Made by a program: the position numbers and the translations under genes. 64,000 bases of DNA, from positions 1,984,001-2,048,000 of the forward strand of contig OY978099.1 of assembly GCA_963854735.1 (NCBI GenBank). Direction: 5' to 3'. Position 1 is the stretch's first letter. Each line of letters opens with the position of its first letter. Shown piece by piece: positions 55,199 through 64,000 of this stretch. Below the pieces are notes generated by a model. The model made no database searches. It saw only the letters and a list, made by a program, of their open reading frames with translations, and had not been told where the DNA came from. This stretch comes from Marvania coccoides. Lineage: Eukaryota; Chlorophyta; Trebouxiophyceae; Chlorellales; Chlorellaceae.

Positions 55199-55820
55199 AA
55201 GAAGCCAGGCGCAAGATGAAAGAGAGGGAGGATGCCAAGCGGGATCATCAGTATCAGGTTGGAGACAAGGCGTTTGGCAAGGCTGACTTGCTGCCGTTGC
55301 CGTCTGACGGTCATAAAGACAAGCTGAACTCGCTCTGGAAGGGGCCCTTCACCGTTACAGAAATCCGTCGAACGTGCGGTTGGAGTTGCCTCGTGGCTCT
55401 CAGAGGAGCCCGACCTTCCATGTCTCCCAGTTCAAGCCTTTTAATGTGGGCCCTCAAGGAGATCCTGAGCCTGTAGAGCCAGAGGAGATCATCGATGGCC
55501 AAGGTCACTGGCGCGTGGAGCGTTTTGTGAACCGGGTCAGGCTTGGGCCCCACGCCTGCACGCATATTGTTTTATTGAGTGGATAACTATGTTGAAGCAT
55601 ATACGAATATTCATTATATGATAACTTGCAGCGTTGCAAGGTAAGGGCCAGCGCTTGTTGCTACTGCCCTAGATCAATCGAAAATGTGTGCGGCGCAAGA
55701 ACGAGTCTTTCGCTGCGATTACACTCATAAGCAATTGTTTAAAAATAGTTAAAAATGTGTCTAGAGGTTGGGACGTGATAGCTATAGGTCGAACTCGTTG
55801 CGCTCGATCAATTTCGAATC
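55199..55820 (+). mobile_element. Chromovirus integrase C-terminus and LTR-like tail
   Basis: Plus frames DADLLPLPSDGHKDKLN-like sequence, SLWKGPFTVTEIRR, then after a frameshift ELPRGSQRSPTFHVSQFKPF and PEEIIDGQGHWRVERFVNRV, ending RLGPHACTHI. From about 55560 the sequence parallels 44180-44450 and is probably LTR. GPF and FHVSQFKP are typical of the integrase end. Confidence 0.75.
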
Positions 55821-55940
55821 AAGGACCCCCCCCCTCCCCGGGTTCCTCGACAATGTGATCTTCGAATACGAAATGTAAATCAATCCGACTCGCAATACAT
55901 ACAAAAATTGCTAGTTATAGTTTGCGGACATTATGAAACA

Positions 55941-56855
55941 ATGAGGAAAAAATCATTATTCCCGCTATCCAATCGTTGGTTTATATTAATTTTATTTTTG
56001 ACCCTCGTTTATCCTTTGCTCACGGCAAGTCGTTTGCCTTCTGTCTGCGGTTCTTTTTCTTCCAATCACGACTGGCTTGCAAGAATTCCTATCGACGCCT
56101 TGGCTCGCAAATTTTCCAGGCACAAGCTACCAAGAGTACTCTGTGCAAACTTGACACGGACTGTGCTTTCCGAAAAAAATATCACAACGGCAAGGCAGTT
56201 GTGGTTTTCATTCTTTTATAAAAAAATTGATGATACTTTTCGTAGAAATGCAGTGCCATATTGGCTTGAACGGGGTTCTCTAGTTGGATGGGCACGCGAA
56301 TGCTCAACTCTTGATCTTGACCATGATATCGATATTGGAGTTTGGTATCATCATTTTACGCCAAAATTAGCAAATGAATTGCAAGAAGAATTGTATCCGT
56401 ACTATGATTTCATGCGAACGCAGGGCTGTTATTATCCTGAACAAATTGAAAATGTGAATGATGAAATTGGAGATGCGAGATGTCTTCAGCGCTTGTGGCG
56501 ACTTGCCCCAATCTACCCTGCTGACATTCTTCCAGATTTGATAGACATTTTTTTATGGGAGACACCATATTACGCCACACATACTTTTCAGGAACCCTAT
56601 AAATCGATATTCACCTGCCATAATAATTGTACGAGACGATTTTACGCAGAAACTCATTGGAGTGTTGCACGTGCTGAAATAAATAATGTAGAAGTGCTTG
56701 TTCCCCATCCATGGGCTCGCACAGTGGCATCGCGTTTTGGCTCTGACTGGGTGGTCAGTAACAAACTTCCTGGATATGATGCAGAAGAGGGTAACTATTC
56801 GAGTACTGCAAAAACGGAAGTTACTGCGAATGTCAGCGAGCTTGTCACTATATAA
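55941..56855 (+). CDS. LicD/fukutin-like nucleotidyl- or phospho-sugar transferase
   Basis: An intact single-exon gene. The frame is open to a TTG at 55908, but the first ATG at 55941 yields 304 residues with a hydrophobic anchor at 14-29, so I use that. YWLERGSLVGWARECST (107-123) followed by LDLDHDIDIGVWYHHF (124-139) is the LicD/fukutin signature: an aromatic-Leu-x-x-G-x-L-x-G block and then a D-x-D-x-D metal site, as in bacterial phosphocholine transferases and the animal ribitol-phosphate transferases. PDLIDIFLW lies near 204 and HPWARTVASRFG follows near 265. Likely role: transfer of a phospho-linked group to a Golgi glycan. Cargo unknown. AT-rich and intact, in contrast to the Ty3 fragments beside it. 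Confidence 0.83.
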   Translation: MRKKSLFPLSNRWFILILFLTLVYPLLTASRLPSVCGSFSSNHDWLARIPIDALARKFSRHKLPRVLCANLTRTVLSEKNITTARQLWFSFFYKKIDDTFRRNAVPYWLERGSLVGWARECSTLDLDHDIDIGVWYHHFTPKLANELQEELYPYYDFMRTQGCYYPEQIENVNDEIGDARCLQRLWRLAPIYPADILPDLIDIFLWETPYYATHTFQEPYKSIFTCHNNCTRRFYAETHWSVARAEINNVEVLVPHPWARTVASRFGSDWVVSNKLPGYDAEEGNYSSTAKTEVTANVSELVTI

Positions 56856-57299
56856 AACTTAAGTACCGAAAAGTGCGTCATTTACAAAAGTATGTCATTT
56901 AACCATATCAATATATATATATACGCAAATTAAAATTGAGTTGAATATATATTTTTATATTTATGCTTATAAGTGATATTTTATAAAATTATTTACAAAT
57001 GTATTGAGATCTTTCAATTGGCAACAGCATATTGCACCATTTGTAATTATGCCTTTGTCATGTTATGTTCAACAGCAAATACCCTAGCAGGAGTCTAGCT
57101 TCTATACATTATTTGGGGATATTGTTTACATAAAAAATACGGCAGTTGCAGCTCGAAGTAGAGCTGATGCGTGGCGTTATTGCCTAGTTGACTGCCGTAC
57201 AGCGTGGCAACATTGCCTAGTTGTCGTACAGTCAACCCATGTCTGGCAAAGCGCTGCTACGGCCGCGCCCCTCCATGCCCAACATTCACTGTGGTAAAA
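56856..57299. other. Intergenic
   Basis: AT-rich 3' flank with TATATATATA near 56910-56925; no gene recognised. Confidence 0.45.
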
Positions 57300-57385
57300 G
57301 TCCCTAGGTTAAGTCTAGCTTAAGTCGGGCTTATGGTCCTAAGCCTAGCTTAAGTCTGGCTTACCCATGGCTTAAGATTCTTTAA
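57300..57385. repeat. TAAGCC/GGCTTA motif cluster
   Basis: Nine or so TAAG/CTTA words in 85 bases, including CTAGCTTAAGTC, CTAAGCCTAGCTTAAG and CCATGGCTTAAG. Related to 20063-20332. A tandem duplication of ATGACGGTGGGACCCCCCCA follows at about 57402-57465. Confidence 0.55.
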
Positions 57386-57465
57386 TACTTAAATTTGATT
57401 AAATGACGGTGGGACCCCCCCACAACTCCTGGGTCAATGACGGTGGGACCCCCCCACGACTCCCG

Positions 57466-57741
57466 CCCCGCTATTCAGAATATCCGTTGGTTGAGCAACC
57501 CTTAACCCTAAAGCTTTGCGGACTGGGGGCGTACGACTCGGGCCTGCGTGGTTGTTGCATTTCCGCGCGGCTGCTGCTGCTGTGGGCCAGCGCGCGCCGT
57601 AGAGGGGGCAGGCTGGCGTGGGGGTGCGGCCGCTTGAATATTCAATTGACGGCATGCACATCATACCGCATATACCCAGTCTGCTATGGGTCCTTAGCTG
57701 CAGTTTTGTGCGGGCTGAAAGCCCTGTAATTTGTGTATGTA
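57466..57741. mobile_element. Diverged LINE-A fragments
   Basis: 57490-57640 resembles, on the minus strand, the end of LINE-A ORF1 (compare 4080-4220). 57678-57741 on the plus strand is a diverged 3' terminus (TGCTATGGGTCCTTAGCTGC, CCCTGTAATTTGTGTATGTA). Another diverged tail, with TGCCAGTCTGCTATAGAGCC and GTGTGTATGTATGTAT, lies at 57993-58078. Confidence 0.5.
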
Positions 57742-57844
57742 CCCTGATACTTTTCTTCCGTATACGGAAGCAAGAACCGCAAGTCGACATGCCACAAACA
57801 CCGCCACAGTATGGCAGATCCCTCCTTACATCCGTCGGATCAAC

Positions 57845-57960
57845 CCCAGTTCTAGGCTCTGGCCACTGCCCCGAGTCCCCGACCGCTTGACCGACACAAA
57901 ATTAGGTGCAGAGCAGAAAAACAGGGTGCAGAACATTTGCCTACAACATTTCATTTTTAT
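57845..57960 (-). repeat. Dispersed repeat, family N, partial reverse copy
   Basis: Shares CCGAGTCCCCGAC and the interrupted GCAGAGCAG/GTGCAGAACA blocks with the opposite strand of 17800-17870 and 23540-23620. Confidence 0.35.
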
Positions 57961-58084
57961 TTTTTATTATTCCTACGCGCACGGCTTTCACTAGCGTGCC
58001 AGTCTGCTATAGAGCCTTTGTTATGTATGTAGTTGCCTTATTGTGTGGACATAAAACTCTTTGTGTGTATGTATGTATCACCCC

Positions 58085-58290
58085 CTCTTCAGCCCGATAC
58101 GCTGCCCTCCACCCTCCGCTGCTGGCAGTTCCCGATGCACTGTGCCTTCACCATGACCGTCAACAAGTCCCAGAGGCAGACGATAGAGCGCTTTGGTGTT
58201 AATTTTCCCTATCTACGGCCAGCTCTACATGACGCTCTCCCGCTGTAATTCTCCTGACTGTATCTTCATCTTGGTATCTTGATGGGATGC
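58085..58290 (+). pseudogene. Helitron RepHel (PIF1-type helicase) C-terminal fragment
   Basis: Frame TPSTLRCWQFPMHCAFTMTV then NKSQRQTIERFGVNF; after a one-base shift, IYGQLYMTLSRCNSPDCIFI. In PIF1/Helitron helicases the last motifs are (I)NKSQGQT and HGQLYVALSR, so this is the end of that protein with frameshift. Only about 65 codons are left. The downstream 230 bases are shared with 62845-63100. Confidence 0.75.
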
Positions 58291-58520
58291 TGCCGCTAAC
58301 GACGGCCTGGATACAAGTATTATGATGTACACAGCAGTTTTGATATAAATGAATGATATGTACAAGAAGTTTTGAGATAATTAATCTGCATATTTTGTTC
58401 TTTTCTGTACACCTTTAAATGCGCATAGACCACTCAATCACTATTTCGTTTGCATGGCAAATTTGTTTGCTCTGGTGAACCGTGCTTCCGCGCACACAAA
58501 CCGCAGCGGAGCTCGGGTTG
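58262..58520 (+). mobile_element. Helitron-like 3' region
   Basis: TCATCTTGGTATCTTGATGG, GCTAACGACGGCCTGGAT, then GACCACTCAATCACTATTTC and GCTTCCGCGCACACAAACCG CAGCGGAGC. The same series occurs at 62845-63090 and in part at 26960-27077. The hairpin is present but the terminal CTAG is not obvious here. Confidence 0.5.
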
Positions 58521-58876
58521 CGTCACGAATCCAAAAAGGGTCGTGGCACTGTGGGTGGAACTATGAACACCCAGCCCTTCACTTAGAGACGCCAAAGTAC
58601 GCGAAAATAAAATCTTGTTGAAAATTACTCTCAAGTCGGGTGACTTGTTCGGTTAATCTTAACCGATACGAATAATGCAATGCCCTATATAGTTCACAAC
58701 ATTGAAGTTTTGTATAAACATCTTGCTTAATAGGGAACTACATCGTACACCCGAGTTTAAAGACTTATCAAATTTTCAACCCCTCTTGTATATTATGTCG
58801 ATATTTTAAAAAATAATTTTACGAAGTTTCGCCCTGTGCGCTTGTTTTTTTCGGTTCTACAATCAGTCCAGGAATT
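58521..58876. other. Leader of the 58.9-kb gene
   Basis: Becomes AT-rich from about 58660. No repeat match or gene seen. Confidence 0.4.
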
Positions 58877-59794
58877 ATGCAGTCGTCCGGAACCATTTCT
58901 TGGACTAGTAGTTCTACCTTGGTTTGTTCGCTTGGTTTAATCATCTATATACTCCGACTTTATTTTCCTGCATTATTTGAATTGAGTTTCTCATCATTCC
59001 CATACAATTTACACCTTGCTTCGCCGAGGACCCTTTATGTTATTCGAACAAACACGAATGCCCAATCAATATTCACATTATTTGCAGATTTAAAACGAAA
59101 TTTCGGAGATTCAAATGTGTTCATTCTATTCGATGATACGCAGCAACAATACTTAGGCTCAAATGGCATCCGGATTGCCAACTCTACAAGTATGAAAGGA
59201 AAACATGATGTGCTATTATACAATCAAACTGAATGTATACAATATGTTGGCAACTCGGTGAATTATTGGGCTGAGCCAGCATTAGTGCTATTTGCTCGAT
59301 TCGTCTCGTTCCAGTTCCAATATGTTTGGATAATTGAAGACGATGTGCGCTGCAATGGTGAGTGGAGTGCATGTCTTGCTAAAACTATTGACCAAGCAGA
59401 TGATTTGTTATGTACTACTAAATTTCTTGCGGTGAATGCAACATCGCCGAGTGAATGGTACTGGTCAAAAATGTACGGCCCTATCACAAATACACCTCTT
59501 AAAGACCGAGTAGGATGTATGCAACAGTTGCATAGGTTCTCTAAAAATGCTGTGAATGTTGTAATAAATGCAACTACGCATTCAGGAGGTTATTTTGAAG
59601 TGTATTTTCCTACATTGCTGGCAAGTGTTGGTTTATCTGTCTCGAGCATTTCTGAAGAAAATATTGGTGTGATCACTCCATGGTGTGGAAAAGAAGGCTG
59701 TGCAGCACAAACTCTGAGACATGTGGAGTATATGAACGCAAATGGGAAAGATAATAAACTTTATCATCCTATTAAAGAGTGGCTACTACATTAA
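58877..59794 (+). CDS. GT-A-like glycosyltransferase, type II membrane
   Basis: An intact single-exon frame of 305 codons; ATG at 58877, hydrophobic anchor at about 14-36. Lumenal part: TLYVIRTNTNAQSIFTLFAD (52-71), NVFILFDDTQQQYLG, then FQYVWIIEDDVRCNGEWSAC (147-166). The EDD after a hydrophobic beta strand, ending in a C...W motif, resembles the metal/UDP-sugar site of GT-A enzymes, and HSGGYFEVYFPTLLAS plus a Cys-rich end (WCGKEGCAAQTLRH) follow. The family is unassigned; DUF3405-like proteins have a comparable EDDV block, but I cannot confirm that. No disruptions. Placed 360 bases after a Helitron-like end and 590 bases before the STELLO-like gene, which converges on it. Confidence 0.62.
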   Translation: MQSSGTISWTSSSTLVCSLGLIIYILRLYFPALFELSFSSFPYNLHLASPRTLYVIRTNTNAQSIFTLFADLKRNFGDSNVFILFDDTQQQYLGSNGIRIANSTSMKGKHDVLLYNQTECIQYVGNSVNYWAEPALVLFARFVSFQFQYVWIIEDDVRCNGEWSACLAKTIDQADDLLCTTKFLAVNATSPSEWYWSKMYGPITNTPLKDRVGCMQQLHRFSKNAVNVVINATTHSGGYFEVYFPTLLASVGLSVSSISEENIGVITPWCGKEGCAAQTLRHVEYMNANGKDNKLYHPIKEWLLH

Positions 59795-60384
59795 ACTATA
59801 TAGACCTGGTTGCTACAGAGCTATTGATTCAGTGTATGTTATTTGTAAGCTATATTATTTGAAAATATATATACGTGAAAAATATTGCATCCCGGCATTC
59901 ATAGGAAATTGGCCGAAGTTTATTTGCAATTAAAGAAAGTAGTTGATCCTTCTGTAATTGTTTTTACAAAGATTCATGAATCTGTTCAACCTGTTAACAT
60001 AGGCGCTCGTTACCGACGGGTTTACGGAGGGCTGACGTTTTAGCATTATAATAGTAAACAGTTTATATCAATTAATTAAATCCCAATAATTTAAATAACG
60101 TGTCAATCAAAATTGAAGAACATTATCGCATTTTTAACAACAGCACTGCTGCCATTATTAAATCATTATAAACATATTGTGCGGCAACCTTCAATCTTTA
60201 GGATTTCACGCACATGTATAATCGGCTTTAGCTCCAGCGCACAGATGCTGTGATGGCCATAAAAAAACTCCCCGTTACCATGATGTGGAGCCACAGGACC
60301 TAGAAACACATGCATTGGAGGAGCATTGGGCATTTACCATATTCCGCCTCGACCACCTTCAATCATTATATACAAAAATTCCAA
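59795..60384. other. AT-rich convergent intergenic spacer
   Basis: Lies between the stop codons of two convergent genes. No repeat or coding signal. Confidence 0.5.
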
Positions 60385-62556
60385 TCAGCACTCTAGTGCA
60401 TAGAGAAACGCTCGTAGACCAAAACTGCTTGATGTTTTCATGGGATGAACTGTTTGCATTGATTTATCCTTGCAAAAATCATCTGCTGTCAAGAAAAAAT
60501 TGGAACGGCGCCCATCCAGCCTGGTAAGGAGGGTATATTCAGGAGCATTCGGAATAAAACATGCAATCAGTGTTGGAACAGCACATTCTAAATGCAATCC
60601 TGCCGAAAGAAATTGTGTAGCATACTCCGACATAATTTCAATATCCTGGCGTGTAAGAAGGAAAAAATCAGCCTGCGATGCATACCATTGTATCTGCGTA
60701 TTATGATGACAAGATATATTATTTATTTTTCTTTTCAGCGACTCAATAGGAGCATCTACCCATTCTCGTATAATTTGATTCGAATTGATAGCCTCCTTGG
60801 AGCGAACAATGCGCTCAGCTGACGTCGATTTGCCAGATTCCAGCATGGCATGAAGCTCATTTTTTCGAATGGCAAAATCTTCATGCGAAAATAAATACTT
60901 ATTATAACTACGAGAATGCGACCATGCATGGAAAATGCTTTCATAAGCAAGGAATCCTGCTGTATCTTTGCTTATACAGTTGAACGACAGGCCAGCAATT
61001 CGAGGACAAGGGCCGCTACTGGGTGTGTAGAATGCAACATGTTCGAACTCTGGGTAAATAGCCCGCCATATGGGCGCATTTTCGCCATGTTCCCAATTTA
61101 TGTGGACAACAGCCAACGTGTCATTACCAGCCGCGGGGGATTGTATGTAAGTTGGGTATGGAGGGTTACTTGGAATGGGGGGAGAATAACCACTTTTACG
61201 GAGAGCCCTCGACCACAAGGCAAAAGCTTTCATTTCTCCCTCAAAATTTCCATCGAACAAACCATACTGCGACGCATTTCCATAAATATATAGCATCGCT
61301 TTCAATGCATCATCGACACTTGAGATGTTCTTAAATTTATCAATAAAGTTAATGAGCTCGCGACTTCTTGCATAGAGAGGTGCTTCTGCATCTAAATCAG
61401 CCAAGTAATTGTGATTGTTGCGCTTATGCATAATATCAGGACTAGCAAATGCCACGATGCCTGAAATTCTCGATAAAATTGCCTGACAAAGGTATCCTCG
61501 CCAAATATCGCTCACACGGCCATGAACTGTGTGGGGAAGGTATAGGCAAAATGAAGCTCGACGAGAAAAAATTGTTGATTGGGCATTAAATGGCGTTGAT
61601 TTCTGGGGGTCAATACCTAAAAGTGCAGCATTTTTTAAACTCTTGCTTGTGGACCAGCGTGTTGGAATCTTATTTTGTAATCGCCAGATTGCATCCACAT
61701 CAGCATCAATCGATTGCAAAATCTGCACTATTTCAACTGTAAAGTTTAAATCAAGAGCATTTTTGGTAGAATGAAGAGATGGGAAGGGTTTTCTAACCAA
61801 ATAATCAATAGGATAACCACGAGGCCAAGAATAATCTTGAGGTCCATACATAACATAGGGATTGACAGCATTTTCGTAAGACGACAGCACTCCAACTGGT
61901 TGAAGAGTTGCTAATTCTGCACCATTATTCAACTTCTGAAGAATTGGCACAGAGGAGGAAAAATTATCGTCATCAAAATCAAAGATATGGCAAGCTCCTA
62001 GAGCGATGGCGTGCAGATATCCAATGTTTTTTCTAGCAAAACTGCGCAAAGGGAGCGCTTCTGAAATTTCACGATAAAGAATATTTTGTTGCTTAATATC
62101 AAGGTAGTGAACACGGCCTTTTATTGTTTCCCGAGTAGTGGTGTAGGGTGCACTGTCAATATCACCAACGATCACTACTTCTGTGTTATTATACTCTTCC
62201 AAAAAAGAGTCAACAGCTGGAAGATCAGCCTTAAGACTTGTGACAACGCCTATCAGGGGCACAGTGCAATTCGCATCAGAAATTGTAGAGGAGCTGCTGT
62301 CAGCAGCAATTCGCTGAAAGGCTCGAACTGATCTTGGATCAAGCCCGTTCGGTATTGGAGCTGCCATTGAGAAGACATGTCCAGTTGTTGGAGAATCATG
62401 CTTGGCATCAATTATCGAGCGCAGACTAGAAAATAAAGGGATCCTATAAAATATATCATTTGCAAATAAAGCTTGCGAAATAGACAATGCAAAGAAAAAT
62501 GCAGCGAAGAATACGGCTAATGTGGTCTTTGTCTTTAAATGCTGTACGTCGTCCAT
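60385..62556 (-). CDS. STELLO (DUF288)-like two-domain glycosyltransferase
   Basis: An intact single-exon frame of 723 codons, the longest clean ORF in the window. A hydrophobic anchor lies at residues 12-33. The first domain follows: VPLIGVVTSLKADLPAVDSF (about 99-118), VVIVGD, then LPLRSFARKNIGYLHAIALG (168-187) and ACHIFDFDDDNFS (188-200). The FARKNIGYL...FDFDDDN combination is the hallmark of STELLO/DUF288 proteins, in which the Asp run binds metal and nucleotide sugar. PRGYPIDYLVRKPFPSL and VSDIWRGYLCQAIL continue the same family pattern. The second domain (about 470-723) includes PEFEHVAFYTPSSGPCPRIA and YLFSHEDFAIRKNEL, again GT-A-like. In Arabidopsis, STELLO proteins are Golgi-resident and affect cellulose synthase complexes. 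The role here is unknown, probably another surface polysaccharide. The ATG at 62556 is unambiguous. Confidence 0.88.
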   Translation of the reverse strand: MDDVQHLKTKTTLAVFFAAFFFALSISQALFANDIFYRIPLFSSLRSIIDAKHDSPTTGHVFSMAAPIPNGLDPRSVRAFQRIAADSSSSTISDANCTVPLIGVVTSLKADLPAVDSFLEEYNNTEVVIVGDIDSAPYTTTRETIKGRVHYLDIKQQNILYREISEALPLRSFARKNIGYLHAIALGACHIFDFDDDNFSSSVPILQKLNNGAELATLQPVGVLSSYENAVNPYVMYGPQDYSWPRGYPIDYLVRKPFPSLHSTKNALDLNFTVEIVQILQSIDADVDAIWRLQNKIPTRWSTSKSLKNAALLGIDPQKSTPFNAQSTIFSRRASFCLYLPHTVHGRVSDIWRGYLCQAILSRISGIVAFASPDIMHKRNNHNYLADLDAEAPLYARSRELINFIDKFKNISSVDDALKAMLYIYGNASQYGLFDGNFEGEMKAFALWSRALRKSGYSPPIPSNPPYPTYIQSPAAGNDTLAVVHINWEHGENAPIWRAIYPEFEHVAFYTPSSGPCPRIAGLSFNCISKDTAGFLAYESIFHAWSHSRSYNKYLFSHEDFAIRKNELHAMLESGKSTSAERIVRSKEAINSNQIIREWVDAPIESLKRKINNISCHHNTQIQWYASQADFFLLTRQDIEIMSEYATQFLSAGLHLECAVPTLIACFIPNAPEYTLLTRLDGRRSNFFLTADDFCKDKSMQTVHPMKTSSSFGLRAFLYALEC

Positions 62557-62844
62557 TCTAATGGCATATCCGGGGGTCTCTCACACGTTCAGCTTAAACT
62601 ATTATTCCTCTAACAGATGGTCGTTTAATTTAGGGTTCATCAACAAGAGTGCCATATCATCCACCCCTAACCAATTACTCACAACCTGCCGATTTCTCGC
62701 CCCCAGTCATCCCCTTTGGGTCCCTATATTATTATTAACGAAGTCGAGTAATATAAAAAATAAACGATTCTCATTGTTCGAAGAGGTGTGTGTGGATTGT
62801 AAATAATTGGCCGGGCGGGGCCTGGTAAACATGTTATTTTTTCT
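62557..62844. promoter_or_regulatory. 5' flank of the STELLO-like gene
   Basis: AT-rich with no strong motif. GGAATAAT occurs on the coding strand about 45 bases before the ATG and at a similar distance before the 27.2-kb gene, probably by chance. Confidence 0.25.
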
Positions 62845-63113
62845 CCCTCCAGAATGTCTTCATCTTGGTAACTGGATGCGATGCTACCGTTAACGACGGC
62901 CTGGATTAGTATTATGGTGCAAAAGTTTTTTTTTGAGTAATGATATGTACAAAATGTTTTAGTGGGATAAATAAGCTGCATCTTTTATATTTTGGTTTTT
63001 TTCACCTGTAAATCGATTAGACCACTCAATACTATTTCTTTTACACGAATAAAGTGTACTCGGTGATCCATGCTTCCGCGCACACAAGTAAGATATTTAA
63101 TTAAGCCTTGCCT
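62845..63113 (+). mobile_element. Helitron-like 3' region joined to repeat P core
   Basis: Matches 58262-58480: GTCTTCATCTTGGTAACTGG, GTTAACGACGGCCTGGAT, GACCACTCAATACTATTTC and GCTTCCGCGCACACAA. It then runs into the reverse of the repeat P core (ATTTAATTAAGCCTTGCC, 63089-63113). So the two repeats are parts of one composite or nested structure. Confidence 0.5.
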
Positions 63114-63684
63114 TCCGCAAATCTTTCTTAACGGCTATTTTTTCTCGCCTTCGCCAACAAATAACCTCCGCCTTTCAAGCTTTCTTCCTTCCTGCCTTCT
63201 GGCCGGAGGGGGGGCTCGCCGGAAGGCGGGCCTTCTCTTCAAGGCGCGAGGCGACAAAGAAAGAGAGAATTCTTCGACGGTTGAAGTAGCAAATCTTCAT
63301 AAAATCGCTTCCAATTCAATTACAAACTTCATAATTGTAATCAACAGGGTTGTTTGCATATGGAACAGCTCGCGTTTTAGTGATGACTGACATTCCGGCC
63401 CCTTACGCAGGTCCTCCTCTGCCAACAAGCGGCCACAATCCTCAGCAGCGTGCAGTTTTAGTTGTATGTATACATTTCCAGTGAAATATAACGCCTCCAT
63501 CTGTGCATAGTGAAGAACTCGGCAATAAGTAAAGATCATAAATGCGAAAACTGCAGACAGCACCCTCTGGGAGTCATTCATGATGTATGCTTGAAAAATA
63601 GAACGGGGGAAATGTAACTGAAAACGCCAGAATAAGCCAGTCGGGATGATTGGGGGAAAGACGTTAATTGTTGCCAAAGCCTGG
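63114..63684. other. Intergenic, no recognised gene
   Basis: 63160-63245 contains GC-rich short inverted stretches (GGCCGGAGGGGGGGCTCGCCGG). A 126-codon minus frame at 63297-63677 has no recognised domain. Confidence 0.35.
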
Positions 63685-63850
63685 AAAGGCGCCTTCCAAC
63701 AGCGAAGGAAAAGCCGTTAATTGTCTGCCTCTGCCCAGCGCAACTTGCCTCAAGAGGCCAAAGGCCAGCCTTTGGTCGAAGAAAGAATTCCAAAAGGCAA
63801 AGGCTTAATTAAATCTCTCAAAACTGCAGCGGAGCGCGGGTTTACCTGCC
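63685..63850 (+). repeat. Repeat P, right-edge copy
   Basis: Matches 44451-44590 closely and ends with the core at 63795-63819 followed by an AAACTGCAGCGGAGCGCGGG hairpin like the Helitron ends. By analogy with 20.9 and 44.5 kb, a further gene may lie just beyond the window. Confidence 0.45.
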
Positions 63851-64000
63851 ATTTTTTTATAATTTGCGGAGGCAAAGATCGAGAGGATTGCGAAATCGAG
63901 AGGATTGCGAAGGGGTTACTTAGTGTATATAGGAACCATTATAGTATATATGAACTACTTAATGAAAATCAAAAATACCGTGACTGTTAGCGGATCGTTA

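Overview
The window is a stretch of eukaryotic nuclear DNA, most plausibly from a unicellular alga. The evidence is spliceosomal-type introns (32.2-33.8 kb), several retrotransposon classes, and a serine tRNA gene at 6473-6559 whose halves are in permuted order (3' half before 5' half). Permuted nuclear tRNA genes are known from the red alga Cyanidioschyzon and from prasinophyte green algae, and a STELLO-type protein is encoded at 60.4-62.6 kb. I therefore lean towards a prasinophyte-like green alga. This is inference; no rRNA or other species marker is present.

Layout: most of the window is a graveyard of GC-rich, decayed and nested mobile elements. One APE-type LINE family, here called LINE-A, dominates. 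It has an RNA-binding-like ORF1, an endonuclease/RT ORF2, and a 3' end finishing in TGTA/CATA repeats. A near-complete but frameshifted copy lies at 47.8-51.6 kb, a broken minus-strand copy at 1.2-5.5 kb, and truncated copies at 2.5, 12.8, 15.1, 25.2, 30.5, 38.3, 39.4 and 52.4 kb. Other elements are LINE-B (51.6-54.6 kb, minus), LINE-C (15.9-17.4 kb), a LINE-like remnant with a 2A-like motif (43.3 kb), chromovirus/Ty3 fragments (8.3-9.5, 39.1, 44.0, 55.0-55.8 kb), a Crypton-like tyrosine recombinase gene with introns (32.2-33.8 kb, minus), a hAT-like fragment (24.7 kb), and Helitron helicase or 3'-end fragments (26.9, 37.2, 58.1, 62.8 kb). There are also at least three anonymous dispersed repeat families.

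Eight intact, apparently intronless, AT-rich genes are scattered through this debris at 10.9, 21.2, 27.2, 35.9, 45.2, 55.9, 58.9 and 60.4 kb. All begin with a hydrophobic segment like a type II Golgi signal anchor or signal peptide, and all look like glycan-building or glycan-decorating enzymes: two GT47/exostosin-like glycosyltransferases, an FkbM-like methyltransferase, a LicD/fukutin-like transferase, a STELLO (DUF288)-like two-domain protein, two small GT-A-like proteins with an EDD motif, and one further glycosyltransferase-like protein. No other class of intact gene was found.

Reading: this looks like a rapidly remodelled genomic region dedicated to cell-surface glycan diversity. It resembles the TE-rich, low-GC 'small outlier chromosome' described in Mamiellophyceae, which carries carbohydrate-modification genes and is linked to virus resistance in Ostreococcus. 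The two strongest leads are the permuted tRNA-Ser gene, with a T5 stop six bases after its 5' half, and the archipelago of AT-rich surface-glycan genes embedded in repeat DNA.
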